A stretch of DNA of 40,697 nt from a virus: positions 1 to 40,697 of IMG/VR virus record IMGVR_UViG_3300011436_000002, one strand, 5' to 3'. Every line of letters begins with the position of its first letter. Within the stretch, counting starts at the first letter, position 1. The notes beneath the pieces were generated by a model. The model was not told the origin of the DNA. It made no database searches and was given only the letters and a program-made list of their open reading frames with translations. This document shows positions 1 through 8,630 of the stretch, piece by piece. The translations under genes and the position numbers were made by a program.

Positions 1-60
1 CCTAGCCAAGTTTGTGAAGAACAGGGGTAGCTTTAACGACTTGCCCTTGAGGTCGCCCGA

Positions 61-1065
61 CTATGGGTAGAGAACTTTCAATCGAGCATCTGTCAGAGGC
101 CCGACTGCTCCTGTACCGGTAGGATGCAGACCTTCTCTTACTTGGAAATCACTGACAGCTTTTCTCGTGATAGGGCCAAAGACACCGGTGCTCGGCTGAT
201 TGGATGGGAATGTTCCGTAGTGCTTTAGAGAATCCTGAAGAGAAACTGTATTGCCGGTGATGTAATGAGGCTTTTCGGCCACCACATCCGGATCGAAGGT
301 AAAGACATCCAACGCATCAGCGAGAATACACCTTCGGCTGATGAAATCTTGAGTGAGTTCTCTTACTGGCAGACCGCCAAAGTGAGCAGAATCATTGATG
401 TAGATTCTTTTCATTCCATTGCCATCTAGGAAGTAATCAACACCTACCACTTCATGTTTTATTGGAGCATTAGCGTAAGTGAGACTTGGATCAATCACGA
501 CAGGAATCATTCGAGAATATTCATCATAGTTTCCATAAATGAGTAGTGAAACTACTTTTTGTGCTTCAATTGTTTGAGCGATGCGGTCGATGTCGATAGG
601 AATGTAGAGGTATCGCACCACAGCTTCAGCAATTGCTTTGCCAAAGAGATCTGCTACTTTCGATCTTCGTACAGCATTAATCTCTGCTTCAGAAAGACCT
701 TGGCTCTTCATGAGGGCTTCGAGAGTTACCCCTGTTTTGTTTACGATCTCATTAGCATCAGCAATGTTCATGCCACCTCCCGGCTTATTAGCTCGAAGCT
801 GATAGATCGATGCCGGAGAGAAATCGATCCACACACCGGTCATCTGGTAGATCCTGATTGAAACTTGTTTCGCTTTAGAGAAGGCGACACAAGCACTCGA
901 TCCGGCCTGATCCCACACCGGATATTTAACCACTTCGGAGATGCCTTTTTTTCTCCAATTAATCACTGCCGCTTCAGGCAAAATTTCACCAATTTGAAAA
1001 CCATTGATAACCCTCGCATCTGTGCGTGGATCACCGAGTACACCTGTAAAGAGTTCATTTTCCAT
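61..1065 (-). CDS. Papain-like cysteine peptidase with C-terminal peptidoglycan-binding domain (probable lysis or virion wall enzyme)
   Basis: The 334-residue protein has a papain-like core. Cys59 lies in DQAGSSACVAFS, with a Gln (Gln53) six residues before it as in papain, followed by His204 (KHEVVGVDYF) and Asn224 (IYINDS). This order Gln-Cys-His-Asn is the C1A catalytic layout. Residues about 274-332 form a PG_binding_1 domain (GVFGPITRKAVSDFQ, then TGAVGPLTDARL). I infer a cell-wall-targeted hydrolase, either the endolysin or a virion-associated enzyme; no other endolysin is visible. Papain folds in phages can also cut proteins, so the substrate is open. There is no signal peptide. It starts 1 nt after the stop of the preceding ejection-type protein. 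If the window ends join, the next leftward genes are two small proteins and a holin-like protein, which supports a lysis role. Confidence 0.75.
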   Translation of the reverse strand: MENELFTGVLGDPRTDARVINGFQIGEILPEAAVINWRKKGISEVVKYPVWDQAGSSACVAFSKAKQVSIRIYQMTGVWIDFSPASIYQLRANKPGGGMNIADANEIVNKTGVTLEALMKSQGLSEAEINAVRRSKVADLFGKAIAEAVVRYLYIPIDIDRIAQTIEAQKVVSLLIYGNYDEYSRMIPVVIDPSLTYANAPIKHEVVGVDYFLDGNGMKRIYINDSAHFGGLPVRELTQDFISRRCILADALDVFTFDPDVVAEKPHYITGNTVSLQDSLKHYGTFPSNQPSTGVFGPITRKAVSDFQVREGLHPTGTGAVGPLTDARLKVLYP

Positions 1066-1066
1066 G

Positions 1067-3463
1067 TTATTGAGTTAAGGTTTTTAATTTCTTCTCAAAG
1101 AGTTCCACACCGAGGTCAGATCCTCCTCCATTATACCTCCTGTACAACTCTACGAGATCGATGTCCTTTGGAGTAGAACCATCCTTCAGATTGCCGGATT
1201 CACCGAAATCACGCATCAAGTGATTGGCGAAAGCCGCCGCACTTTTGATGGCCGCCTCCGGAGTATCGAAGTTTAATTTGGCAAGAAGATTTTTGTAACG
1301 CTCTGAAGTTTTTGCTTGTTTGACAATATCTTCATAGGTTGGCTTAGTGAAACCAACGAGGTAGCCGAATTTTCCATGACTAAGATTTTCATGGCGTTTA
1401 TCGAGGCCGTTGCTTGATTCTTGATCCACGAGAACTTTGATGAATTTTGGATCGATGAATGGAAAATCTTTGAGATCTACACTCACCGGCTTGTTATCTA
1501 TAACGAGATCGGCTGTTGTGGTAGAGGTTGCCTTTTTTAGAGGTTGGGGCTTTGCCGCCAATTTTTTTGGTGTAGAAGTCGGAGCAACGACCTGTTCAAT
1601 CTCCGCTACCGGAGCTTTATATTCAGTCGTAGATGGTGTCATAAGAGCCGTTGCCGCACCTAGCCCCAATGCCCCGGCCGCAAGTGTGCTGATATTAGTC
1701 ATGCCTTTTTCAGACTTTTTTTTTACTATTTTTGCAGGTTTTGCAGGAAGAGTTTTCTTATTAATTTTTTGAGGCTTCGCTTCTTTTAAGAAGGCATCGA
1801 GCTTGCTCTCCATTTGGTTTGCCGGAGTGTCGATAATGTCATCAAGCCTTTTAAGACTTTTGTTAATGAGTTCCTGAATTTCCAGTGCATTCATTGAGGT
1901 CTTAGCTTTGAAAAGGCCAAGATCTCGACCGGATTGAAGGAAGCCTCGAGATACACCGAAGGTTGAGAAGTTGAGGATCTGTTCAAGAGCCGCACCTAAC
2001 TTTTCTCTAAGCGTAGAATCTCGTGTCTGTTGCTGAACCTTGAGAACTTTCTCTTCCATGTCAGTAATGAGATCTCGAGTTTTGATGAGGTCGGAAAGTG
2101 CGGCATCAGTCTCATCGTAAACTTTGCTTTTGAATTGCTCACGAGCAGTTTGTTTTAATCCTTTACGAGTATTTTCTGCCAACTGTTTTTTGAGGCCAGA
2201 AGCAAGTTCGCCAGTTGCCGGTGAGAAGCCGGAGAGATCTTGGCCGTGCCTGATGGCGAGGTCATTGATTTCCTGCACAGTGATGCCTTCTCGAGCCGCC
2301 TTTTGTTTGAGGGCTTGCATTCGTGCGGCATCTTCGTAGTTACCGGTTTTTGTATAAAAATCATCAAGCTGACTGATCGCATCATCTACGAAATTTCGAG
2401 ACACATCGACATCACCTACCTTTGAAGTGATGGTGAGTTCATCAAGAGGCTTCACATACGGCTCAAAACCTAAAGCTTCACGAAGCTTCTCTGATCCAGT
2501 TTTGATTTTGGCATTCAAAGCTTCTTTCAAACCACTATAAGTTTTGATGCCTTCAGTATCGATCTGTGAAAATGCCCTACGAGCCGCAGGGAGATCCTTG
2601 GCCTCACCCTGAATGATTGTGCCAATAAGATGATCTATTTCGCCGGCCGCTTTCGCCGCACGATTAGCGATCACATCTTTTACTTTGGAAGTAGCGGCTT
2701 TAGCACCGATTCCTGCACCTTTTACAAGAGCCGGAGCGACTGCACCGATAGCAGTGCCGATGCCGGGCTTGAATGCACCTGCCCCTTCTTTTTCTTGAAG
2801 CCCTTGTGTTACATCGACACCATAGCCAAATGCCGCACCTTCAGCCGCTTGTTTCGCACCCTCTTTGGTAAGAAACTTGCTCGGCTTGGTGAGCAATTCT
2901 TTTGTAGCCTTCACAGCAGTTGGTGCGGCTGTAACCTTTGGAGCAAGCTGACCGGCTTTCATGCCCTTTGTAGCTTTGCCATAAGTACCAAATGGAGCAA
3001 TTTCAAGGGCAGTACCGGCCGCTTCTCCAAGCACTTGACCAGTAGTTTTATTGATCACATCACCAGTGAAATCCTCGAGCTTGGGAGTGTCTTTGACATA
3101 CTCATCGAGAGCACGTTCAAGGCGAGAAGTATCTTCGCCTCTTTCTCTTTTTTCTTTGATCCGTTTATTAAGATCATTTGCAAGCTTTGTGTGGCCGGCA
3201 AGAGCTTCTGAAAACATCTCTGCATTCTTTGGTGCGGCAACAGCTTCACCGATTGTCTTTCCAAAGCGTTGAGTGTTGCCTGTGAGAATGTCGCCAACGA
3301 TGCCACCCTTCACTTTATTTGGATCTTCTACCGGTGGAGTTGAAGTAGCAACAGGTCGAATCTTAGATGCGAAAGATACACTCGGTTGTGCCGGTGGTTG
3401 TGTTGTAGGAGCAGGAGCACCTGATCCCTGAACTGGTCGTGCTTTATCTAAGAATGAGGCCAT
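1067..3463 (-). CDS. Large internal virion (ejection-type) protein with lytic transglycosylase-like C-terminus
   Basis: About 798 residues, rich in Ala, Lys and Pro, with long helical stretches. The C-terminal ~130 residues resemble the SLT lytic transglycosylase fold: VDQESSNG with a candidate catalytic Glu, then GYLVGFTKPTYEDI, AAAFANHLMRDFG and LVELYRRYNGGG, which mirrors the usual ES...G..G.....YN.G series. A hydrophobic segment (STLAAGALGLGAATALM) precedes it. Podoviruses carry such enzymes in internal core proteins that enter the cell envelope during DNA ejection, and I infer this role. The reading frame extends 7 codons upstream to a TTG at 3484 that overlaps the previous gene; I chose the ATG at 3463, behind an A-rich leader. 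The substrate cleft has not been verified. Confidence 0.7.
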   Translation of the reverse strand: MASFLDKARPVQGSGAPAPTTQPPAQPSVSFASKIRPVATSTPPVEDPNKVKGGIVGDILTGNTQRFGKTIGEAVAAPKNAEMFSEALAGHTKLANDLNKRIKEKRERGEDTSRLERALDEYVKDTPKLEDFTGDVINKTTGQVLGEAAGTALEIAPFGTYGKATKGMKAGQLAPKVTAAPTAVKATKELLTKPSKFLTKEGAKQAAEGAAFGYGVDVTQGLQEKEGAGAFKPGIGTAIGAVAPALVKGAGIGAKAATSKVKDVIANRAAKAAGEIDHLIGTIIQGEAKDLPAARRAFSQIDTEGIKTYSGLKEALNAKIKTGSEKLREALGFEPYVKPLDELTITSKVGDVDVSRNFVDDAISQLDDFYTKTGNYEDAARMQALKQKAAREGITVQEINDLAIRHGQDLSGFSPATGELASGLKKQLAENTRKGLKQTAREQFKSKVYDETDAALSDLIKTRDLITDMEEKVLKVQQQTRDSTLREKLGAALEQILNFSTFGVSRGFLQSGRDLGLFKAKTSMNALEIQELINKSLKRLDDIIDTPANQMESKLDAFLKEAKPQKINKKTLPAKPAKIVKKKSEKGMTNISTLAAGALGLGAATALMTPSTTEYKAPVAEIEQVVAPTSTPKKLAAKPQPLKKATSTTTADLVIDNKPVSVDLKDFPFIDPKFIKVLVDQESSNGLDKRHENLSHGKFGYLVGFTKPTYEDIVKQAKTSERYKNLLAKLNFDTPEAAIKSAAAFANHLMRDFGESGNLKDGSTPKDIDLVELYRRYNGGGSDLGVELFEKKLKTLTQ

Positions 3464-3474
3464 ATGTTTTTTAA

Positions 3475-5004
3475 TTATTGCCAACCTGCGGCTCTGGCTT
3501 CTGCTAATTCTTCAGGTGTCAATTCATTCACATCTACTTCTTGCGTTCCATCGGGGCTAGTGAGGACTTCACCACCACCACCTCCTTCAGTACCGGCAAT
3601 TTCTCCTGTCGCCAATCGATCAATGATAGTTTGAAGAGTTTTCTTGAACTCTGATTCTGATTGCGAAAGATTAAGTTTCGTAACTGCTTGAGAGAGAAGT
3701 GCTCGTTCAGCATCTGACACTGCACCTTGACCTTTGAGGTATTTCACAGCTTCAAGTGAAAGTTGGGACTTGAGAGAATTGAAATCATTCTTAAAGTTGA
3801 AGGCATCCGAACCGGGGGTATTGGCCGCTAATAAGCCAGTGAACAAACCGCCCAAACCTCTACTTGCTCCAACAGCCGAAGTGCCTTTCTTCTCATCGAA
3901 TTTAATCAGGAGATCATTGGCAGTAGCGAGGGCTTGCTTACCAAGCTCTGTAGTCGTTGGACGACCTTCAGGAGAATTTCCCATCTCATTGAGAGCCACT
4001 GTAACAGCACTTCTAAGGCCAGACTGTGCGGCAGGAATATCGGTGATTTTTGCAGATCCTTCTTGAATTCTTTTAGCCCAAGCATCAACTGTTGGATTTT
4101 CACCTTCAACATATTTACCACCACCATAAGTGCCGCCACCAGTGCCGGGAGCGTAAGTTTTACCGACACTTGCGATCTTTTCGTATTGACCAGTTGCAGG
4201 ATTAAGTTCGTATCGAGCCTGACCTTCAGAGAGTGAGAATCCTTCCTTCGCCTTCGAGCTTGGAATGAGTTTGCCTGTTTTTGGATCGTAATAACTATCG
4301 CCGATCTGAAGGGGCTTATTAAGTTCCATAGCAGTTTTGTACGCAGAAGTTTCGGCTTCCTTCGCACCAGTGAGAGCAGAAAGACCTCGAGCCGCACCGC
4401 TTTCAGCGATACCAAGATCAGCAAGTTCGGAAGCCGATCGGCGACCAATCTGATTTGCGGCAGTGATTGCACCACTTCGAGTGCCCCCCATTTCATCGAG
4501 CTTGGCTTCTTCTTCACGTCTTGCGGCAAGAGATCTTTCATCGATCTTTTGTTGAACCTGACCAAGCTTTGTTCTGGCCGCATTGATCTCATCAGAAGGC
4601 TTCAAAGATTCTGCATACTGCGAGAGATAATCCCGATAGGAATCCAAGTAAGAGGTGTCCTCCTTTGGAGGAGTGGGAGTTGCCCCCGGTGGAGTGTATG
4701 CCGGAGTGGGAGGAGCGACTACAGTGTTGATGTAGTTTGTTTTTGCCGCACTTGATTGCTGTGTGGGAGGAGTTACAGGAGGCTTCACCACAGTCGGACT
4801 TGTGGCCGGAGTTGCCGCAGGAGCACTCGATTGAATCGGTGCAGGAGCACTCGCCGGTTTAGTTGTTCCGAAGAGATTCAAGGATGGAGCTTGAAAACTT
4901 GGGAGCAAACTTTTGTATGTTGCCGGCGTTGAAAACAAACTTGCATATGAAGGTTTTGCTTTCGGTTTAGTTAAGGAACTGATGTAGTCGTTTAGTGAAG
5001 CCAT
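3475..5004 (-). CDS. Internal virion / DNA-ejection-type protein
   Basis: A 509-residue protein with a Pro/Ala/Ser/Thr-rich first ~120 residues (low complexity), then helical, Ala-rich sequence, then a Gly/Thr-rich linker. Near the C-terminus is a conserved-looking block (EAVKYLKGQGAVSDAERALL) of a kind seen in internal or ejection proteins of short-tailed phages. It ends with an acidic tail after a run of five Gly. The position between the neck/nozzle genes and the transglycosylase-bearing giant protein supports an ejection-complex role. No catalytic motif is visible. The ATG at 5004 follows the leader TTACTAAC, close to the leaders of the capsid and GroES genes. The family assignment rests on composition and context, so it is tentative. 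Confidence 0.55.
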   Translation of the reverse strand: MASLNDYISSLTKPKAKPSYASLFSTPATYKSLLPSFQAPSLNLFGTTKPASAPAPIQSSAPAATPATSPTVVKPPVTPPTQQSSAAKTNYINTVVAPPTPAYTPPGATPTPPKEDTSYLDSYRDYLSQYAESLKPSDEINAARTKLGQVQQKIDERSLAARREEEAKLDEMGGTRSGAITAANQIGRRSASELADLGIAESGAARGLSALTGAKEAETSAYKTAMELNKPLQIGDSYYDPKTGKLIPSSKAKEGFSLSEGQARYELNPATGQYEKIASVGKTYAPGTGGGTYGGGKYVEGENPTVDAWAKRIQEGSAKITDIPAAQSGLRSAVTVALNEMGNSPEGRPTTTELGKQALATANDLLIKFDEKKGTSAVGASRGLGGLFTGLLAANTPGSDAFNFKNDFNSLKSQLSLEAVKYLKGQGAVSDAERALLSQAVTKLNLSQSESEFKKTLQTIIDRLATGEIAGTEGGGGGEVLTSPDGTQEVDVNELTPEELAEARAAGWQ

Positions 5005-5022
5005 GTTAGTAATGATTATATA

Positions 5023-6009
5023 TTAAAACCCACTCGCATCCTGAAACGGCAAGTAATAAGGTACTTGCGGAAGATTGTTTCCCTGACCGAAAGGAGGGAT
5101 GTATGATCCTTCTTCAGTCTCACCTTCATTCGCAAGCATCTGACCTACCAAGCCTCCGTAGGTGTCAGAAAGCCCCTGCTCATTACCTCCATCGTATTTG
5201 AGCCAGTAGCCCTTTGCTCGATCATCTTTTTGGTTATCCCAATACAAAGCCGTAGCACGATACACAATGCCGATGTCATACGCCTCCGGAATCACCGAAC
5301 ACTGACCGAGCGTGTAAGCGGCAGTGCCGGCGGCAATCGATGTCCCCTCATATGGCTTCAAAAGCGTGATATGAGTGGCATCAGTCCATGCCCCGATCTG
5401 ATACCAGAAACCATCACCGCCATTTGCCGCAGTAGTTTCTGTGATCTGGATGTATCGACCAACCATGTCGGCAGTCCAGACTGTGCTCGATCCCACTACC
5501 GCCGTGCCACCATTTGCGATAGAAGTGATTGTGCCGGTGGTGTAGTCAGCAAAGAGAAGATCTCTTGTTTGAAGTCGGCCTCGAAGTCTGATCAAGAGGC
5601 CAGTAGTTGCAGGAGTAGGATTGAGGTAATACTTCTGATTTTCAACATAAGCAAAATAAGGCACATCAGAAGTTCCGAGCTTCATTTGTTGCACAAGCTT
5701 CCACTTCGTAGGATCAAAGATCATCTCCGGAGCGTAGATGGTCGCAGAAGCGGCATCAGTGGATTCACTATAGACTTGAAGATCAATGATTTTCCTGAAC
5801 CCATTCGGGATTTGATAGCTAGGCTGACTAGCAACAGTTGCCATATCTTTTGTGGCCTCTAGGAAGCGGAGCTTGCCTCCCTGAAGGCCGCACATGGTTC
5901 TAATGGAATCATTGACATTGGCATCAATGAGGGCCATTTTCACTGTATCGCTTGTGTTTACGTTACAGAACTTAGCTGTCGTATTTCTTAATGTGGTAAA
6001 GGTTTTCAT
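5023..6009 (-). CDS. Probable head-tail adaptor / neck protein
   Basis: A 328-residue protein. Its N-terminal ~100 residues look like the adaptor (gp4/gp11-type) proteins of short-tailed phages: an opening helical stretch (TVKMALIDANVNDSIRTM) followed by PSYQIPNGFRKIIDLQVY, a pattern common in neck proteins. A beta-rich inserted module (about residues 155-235, GTITSIANGGTAVVG and following) and a C-terminal segment rich in Pro/Gln follow. It overlaps the preceding nozzle-like gene by 4 nt (ATGA), so translation is probably coupled. The role is inferred from these patterns and from its place between nozzle and ejection genes. Confidence 0.5.
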   Translation of the reverse strand: MKTFTTLRNTTAKFCNVNTSDTVKMALIDANVNDSIRTMCGLQGGKLRFLEATKDMATVASQPSYQIPNGFRKIIDLQVYSESTDAASATIYAPEMIFDPTKWKLVQQMKLGTSDVPYFAYVENQKYYLNPTPATTGLLIRLRGRLQTRDLLFADYTTGTITSIANGGTAVVGSSTVWTADMVGRYIQITETTAANGGDGFWYQIGAWTDATHITLLKPYEGTSIAAGTAAYTLGQCSVIPEAYDIGIVYRATALYWDNQKDDRAKGYWLKYDGGNEQGLSDTYGGLVGQMLANEGETEEGSYIPPFGQGNNLPQVPYYLPFQDASGF

Positions 6010-7835
6010 GTTGTTGCTTCAATATCTTCAACGCTAGTAATCACACTCTTGTAAAACTCTCCATTGCCGGTGAAGGTAAAGCAGAGCTTCATCTGAATCC
6101 TCGGCTCACTCTCCGTCCCTATTGCAAACTGCTCCCAATTTGCAGGGGTGGCAGTTGAATTTGATGGAAAGATCTTGATCCACTTCTGGAATCGGGCTGT
6201 CGCTGTTGAAGTGGCCGCCGTTGGATTGAGAGTTTCATCGATCGTTACTGTCCATGTGCCGGCATTATTTACAGCATTTGTGATGTGAGCACATCCACCA
6301 CCTCCAACTCCCCGGAGGATTTCAACTTCTCCACCTGTGCCGGAAGTCCAGTAATCATCTATATCGACAGCAGAGTTGAGAACAGTAAAAGTAGTCCCTG
6401 TAACCCAAGTGATCGCCGCCGATACAGGAGGCTCTTCTATGGCACGATACTTCGGAACGAGGCTATCACTCACTGTTCGGAAGCGGCGGTAAGTGGCCCA
6501 AAACACATCCCAAGCACTTGCAATCTCTTCTGATTCAAACCATGTGGTTACGGCATAACCTTTTTTCTGAATCGTGTTATTGGAATCATCGTAAGCGATT
6601 ACACTCGTAGTGCTTGAAGCATCAGTGAAAAGCGTTGCTCCTGCCAAAATCGTACCATTCCTTGTAGCAGAAGTGCTCGGAAGATTCATCACTGCTACCG
6701 CACCTGCTCGAGAAATTCTATTTTGACCCCAATCAGTGATTGTAGAATTTTTTGCATAAGTAAAACCTTGACGATGAACGAGGCCGGTTTCTTTACTCCA
6801 CTCCCAAATACCCGAAGGCAGGTTCTCATTTTGAGTGGCCGCATTGTCATTATTAAGGCCATTGATATTGGCAACGATTGTATTATTTTGCGTGAAAACT
6901 ATACCATTTGGATGAATGAAGCGATCATTTTTACTCCCTGAAGTAATAGCGGCAGTACCGGCGTAAGGCATATTTTCTGGTGTGAAAGGGAAGCGTGTCA
7001 TCTCGACAAATCCTGTTCCATTAAACTCATACCAGATTCCAGAGCCACCGATGGCAATTGGGGAATCCCTTGTCTCATCAATTACGATTGCTACAATCGC
7101 CCACTCACCGGGAATCATATATTCCTTTTCAGGCTGTGCAGAAATGCCGTCCCATCTCCAAATTGGAGCACCTTCAACACCAATGAAATTTGATTGCTTC
7201 ATGGCAATCCAGATTGATTCTGTTGTGGCTTTGAAATCAGTAACATCAATACGACCATTATTCCAATTAAGCGTATAGTCGCCGGTGTCAGCTACTACGA
7301 AATCCACATCCATCGAGTTTATAAAGTGATCATTAGCAGTCCAATACATTCGATTGAACTTTTTAAAATAGAGAAGTTTGTGAGGAGTATCATTTGAGGA
7401 GAGGGCATCTCTTTCTGTCCAAGTGCTTCCAGTTAGAGTTACAACAGCATCTACAGTCGTTCCCACTATCACATCAGAATTGTCATCAAGATTGAAGGTG
7501 GCAAGATCTGAATAATCAGAACTAAAGTCTGTTGGAGTTCCTGTGCCGGCATCTTCAATGAAAGCATCATTGTCCCCCAATCCGGCATTGTGAAAAGCTC
7601 TTGCTCCGGCAATCGTATAAAGAGCTGTACTAAGTCGTGCAAAAGCCACAGGAGTTCCTAGATTTGCAAGATCGGTCGTGTTCACGTTCACGAGCATTCG
7701 AGGGGAAAGACGAAGCACTCCTACATCACTCTGGAAATCTAGGTTGAGACTACTCCAAATGTTACCTTTCGGAAAAACATTCGTCCGGTTGTTTTGGAGG
7801 TAAGCCTTATTTGATTCTGGAAAATTTATTCTCAT
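6006..7835 (-). CDS. Probable tail nozzle / tubular protein
   Basis: A 609-residue, beta-rich protein with many Trp, Asn and Thr residues. The first half carries repeated short blade-like segments (ALYTIAGARAFHNAG, HKLLYFKKFNRMYWTANDHF, IAIGGSGIWYEFNG) like those of phage nozzle proteins, where a propeller-like platform attaches the tail tip. Size and order (next to the adaptor) match the T7 gp12 / P22 gp10 position. Residues about 470-560 form a separate beta module (WVTGTTFTVLNSAVDIDDYW). The stop overlaps the adaptor start as ATGA. The start ATG follows an A/T-rich leader with no Shine-Dalgarno. The assignment is by pattern and synteny. Confidence 0.5.
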   Translation of the reverse strand: MRINFPESNKAYLQNNRTNVFPKGNIWSSLNLDFQSDVGVLRLSPRMLVNVNTTDLANLGTPVAFARLSTALYTIAGARAFHNAGLGDNDAFIEDAGTGTPTDFSSDYSDLATFNLDDNSDVIVGTTVDAVVTLTGSTWTERDALSSNDTPHKLLYFKKFNRMYWTANDHFINSMDVDFVVADTGDYTLNWNNGRIDVTDFKATTESIWIAMKQSNFIGVEGAPIWRWDGISAQPEKEYMIPGEWAIVAIVIDETRDSPIAIGGSGIWYEFNGTGFVEMTRFPFTPENMPYAGTAAITSGSKNDRFIHPNGIVFTQNNTIVANINGLNNDNAATQNENLPSGIWEWSKETGLVHRQGFTYAKNSTITDWGQNRISRAGAVAVMNLPSTSATRNGTILAGATLFTDASSTTSVIAYDDSNNTIQKKGYAVTTWFESEEIASAWDVFWATYRRFRTVSDSLVPKYRAIEEPPVSAAITWVTGTTFTVLNSAVDIDDYWTSGTGGEVEILRGVGGGGCAHITNAVNNAGTWTVTIDETLNPTAATSTATARFQKWIKIFPSNSTATPANWEQFAIGTESEPRIQMKLCFTFTGNGEFYKSVITSVEDIEATT

Positions 7836-7841
7836 ATATTT

Positions 7842-8330
7842 TTAGAAGAAGAATACATACTGCTCTCCTGTGCCGGCATCAGTAATGTTTATTGCCGCAC
7901 CTCCCAATGTAGCAGAAACTTGGAAGGATGTGCCTTCAGCATTGGCATTAACTACATAATAGTCAGTGCCAGATACCAGAGGAGCAGGGACAGTATCTGA
8001 AGATAGGAAGTAAACCTGTTCATCATCGAAGAATCGGAATCGACTATCTGCCGCAATCGTAAAGATATTAGAAGAAACATTGACAGTGTATGGGACGAAA
8101 GTATCTTCACTAACAACAAATTTCTTATTATCTTGAATACCCTTGTAGGTTATGAATACCTTTCCTGCCGCACCACCTGTCGTAAGAATTGTTCCCGTGA
8201 TCCTCATCAGGTATTTTGAAAGAATATCTATGCTTTGTTTATCGAGAGGGAAAACAATCTGCTGTTTTTCACGCTGAAGTTTCCACTGTTCAAGGGCCGC
8301 TATTCTGCTTTCTAGTGTGTCAGGATTCAT
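7842..8330 (-). CDS. Small tail/structural protein with coiled-coil start and beta domain
   Basis: A 162-residue protein. Residues 1-30 (LESRIAALEQWKLQREKQQ) form a short coiled coil. The C-terminal half holds the phage structural motif DTVPAPLVSGTDYYVVNA followed by SFQVSATLGGAAINI, which recurs in tail and fibre proteins and is usually a small beta module. It overlaps the preceding membrane/coiled-coil gene by 4 nt (ATGA). I infer a virion component attached to the tail; the exact role is unknown. Confidence 0.5.
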   Translation of the reverse strand: MNPDTLESRIAALEQWKLQREKQQIVFPLDKQSIDILSKYLMRITGTILTTGGAAGKVFITYKGIQDNKKFVVSEDTFVPYTVNVSSNIFTIAADSRFRFFDDEQVYFLSSDTVPAPLVSGTDYYVVNANAEGTSFQVSATLGGAAINITDAGTGEQYVFFF

Positions 8331-8626
8331 TTTATTTTAAGTAAGGCTTCTATTCGTGCCGTTGCTTCAATCTGCTCAATCTGCCGATCTTCGATTCTCT
8401 GCATTCGAAGTTGAATCTCATGTAAATCATTATTTTTAATCTTTGAAAGCTCGGCGGCCACAGTCTCATTACTTTCCACTTGCCCTTGAAGTCTGACCAC
8501 CTCAAGCTTCAATTCCTGCTGTGGATTCAAGATCCAAAATACAGTACTCAAGACGAAGCCTACCAAGGCTACTCCTAGGGAGATTTCATTAAAGAGAACT
8601 TTTCTGATTTTGGATTCGTGTTCCAT
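8327..8626 (-). CDS. Membrane-anchored coiled-coil protein
   Basis: A 99-residue protein with one transmembrane helix (about residues 15-33, SLGVALVGFVLSTVFWIL) followed by a long amphipathic coiled coil to the C-terminus. The layout could suit an inner-membrane spanin-like or holin-accessory protein, or a virion membrane protein, but no family is recognised. It sits within the tail gene cluster and overlaps the next gene by ATGA. Confidence 0.55.
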   Translation of the reverse strand: MEHESKIRKVLFNEISLGVALVGFVLSTVFWILNPQQELKLEVVRLQGQVESNETVAAELSKIKNNDLHEIQLRMQRIEDRQIEQIEATARIEALLKIK

Positions 8627-8630
8627 TGTT

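Noticed and set aside
559-1176. Rightward open frames opposite the papain-like gene
   Set aside because: They lie antisense to a gene with clear catalytic motifs and have Cys/Ser/Phe-rich, non-protein-like composition.
2630-3211. A 193-codon rightward frame opposite the ejection-type protein
   Set aside because: A long frame by chance on the strand opposite an Ala/Lys-rich gene; composition is Cys/Phe/Ser-rich with no start context or operon.
3906-4592. A 228-codon leftward frame overlapping the internal virion protein
   Set aside because: It is out of frame inside a longer well-supported gene, with Leu/Arg/Ser bias typical of a shadow frame.
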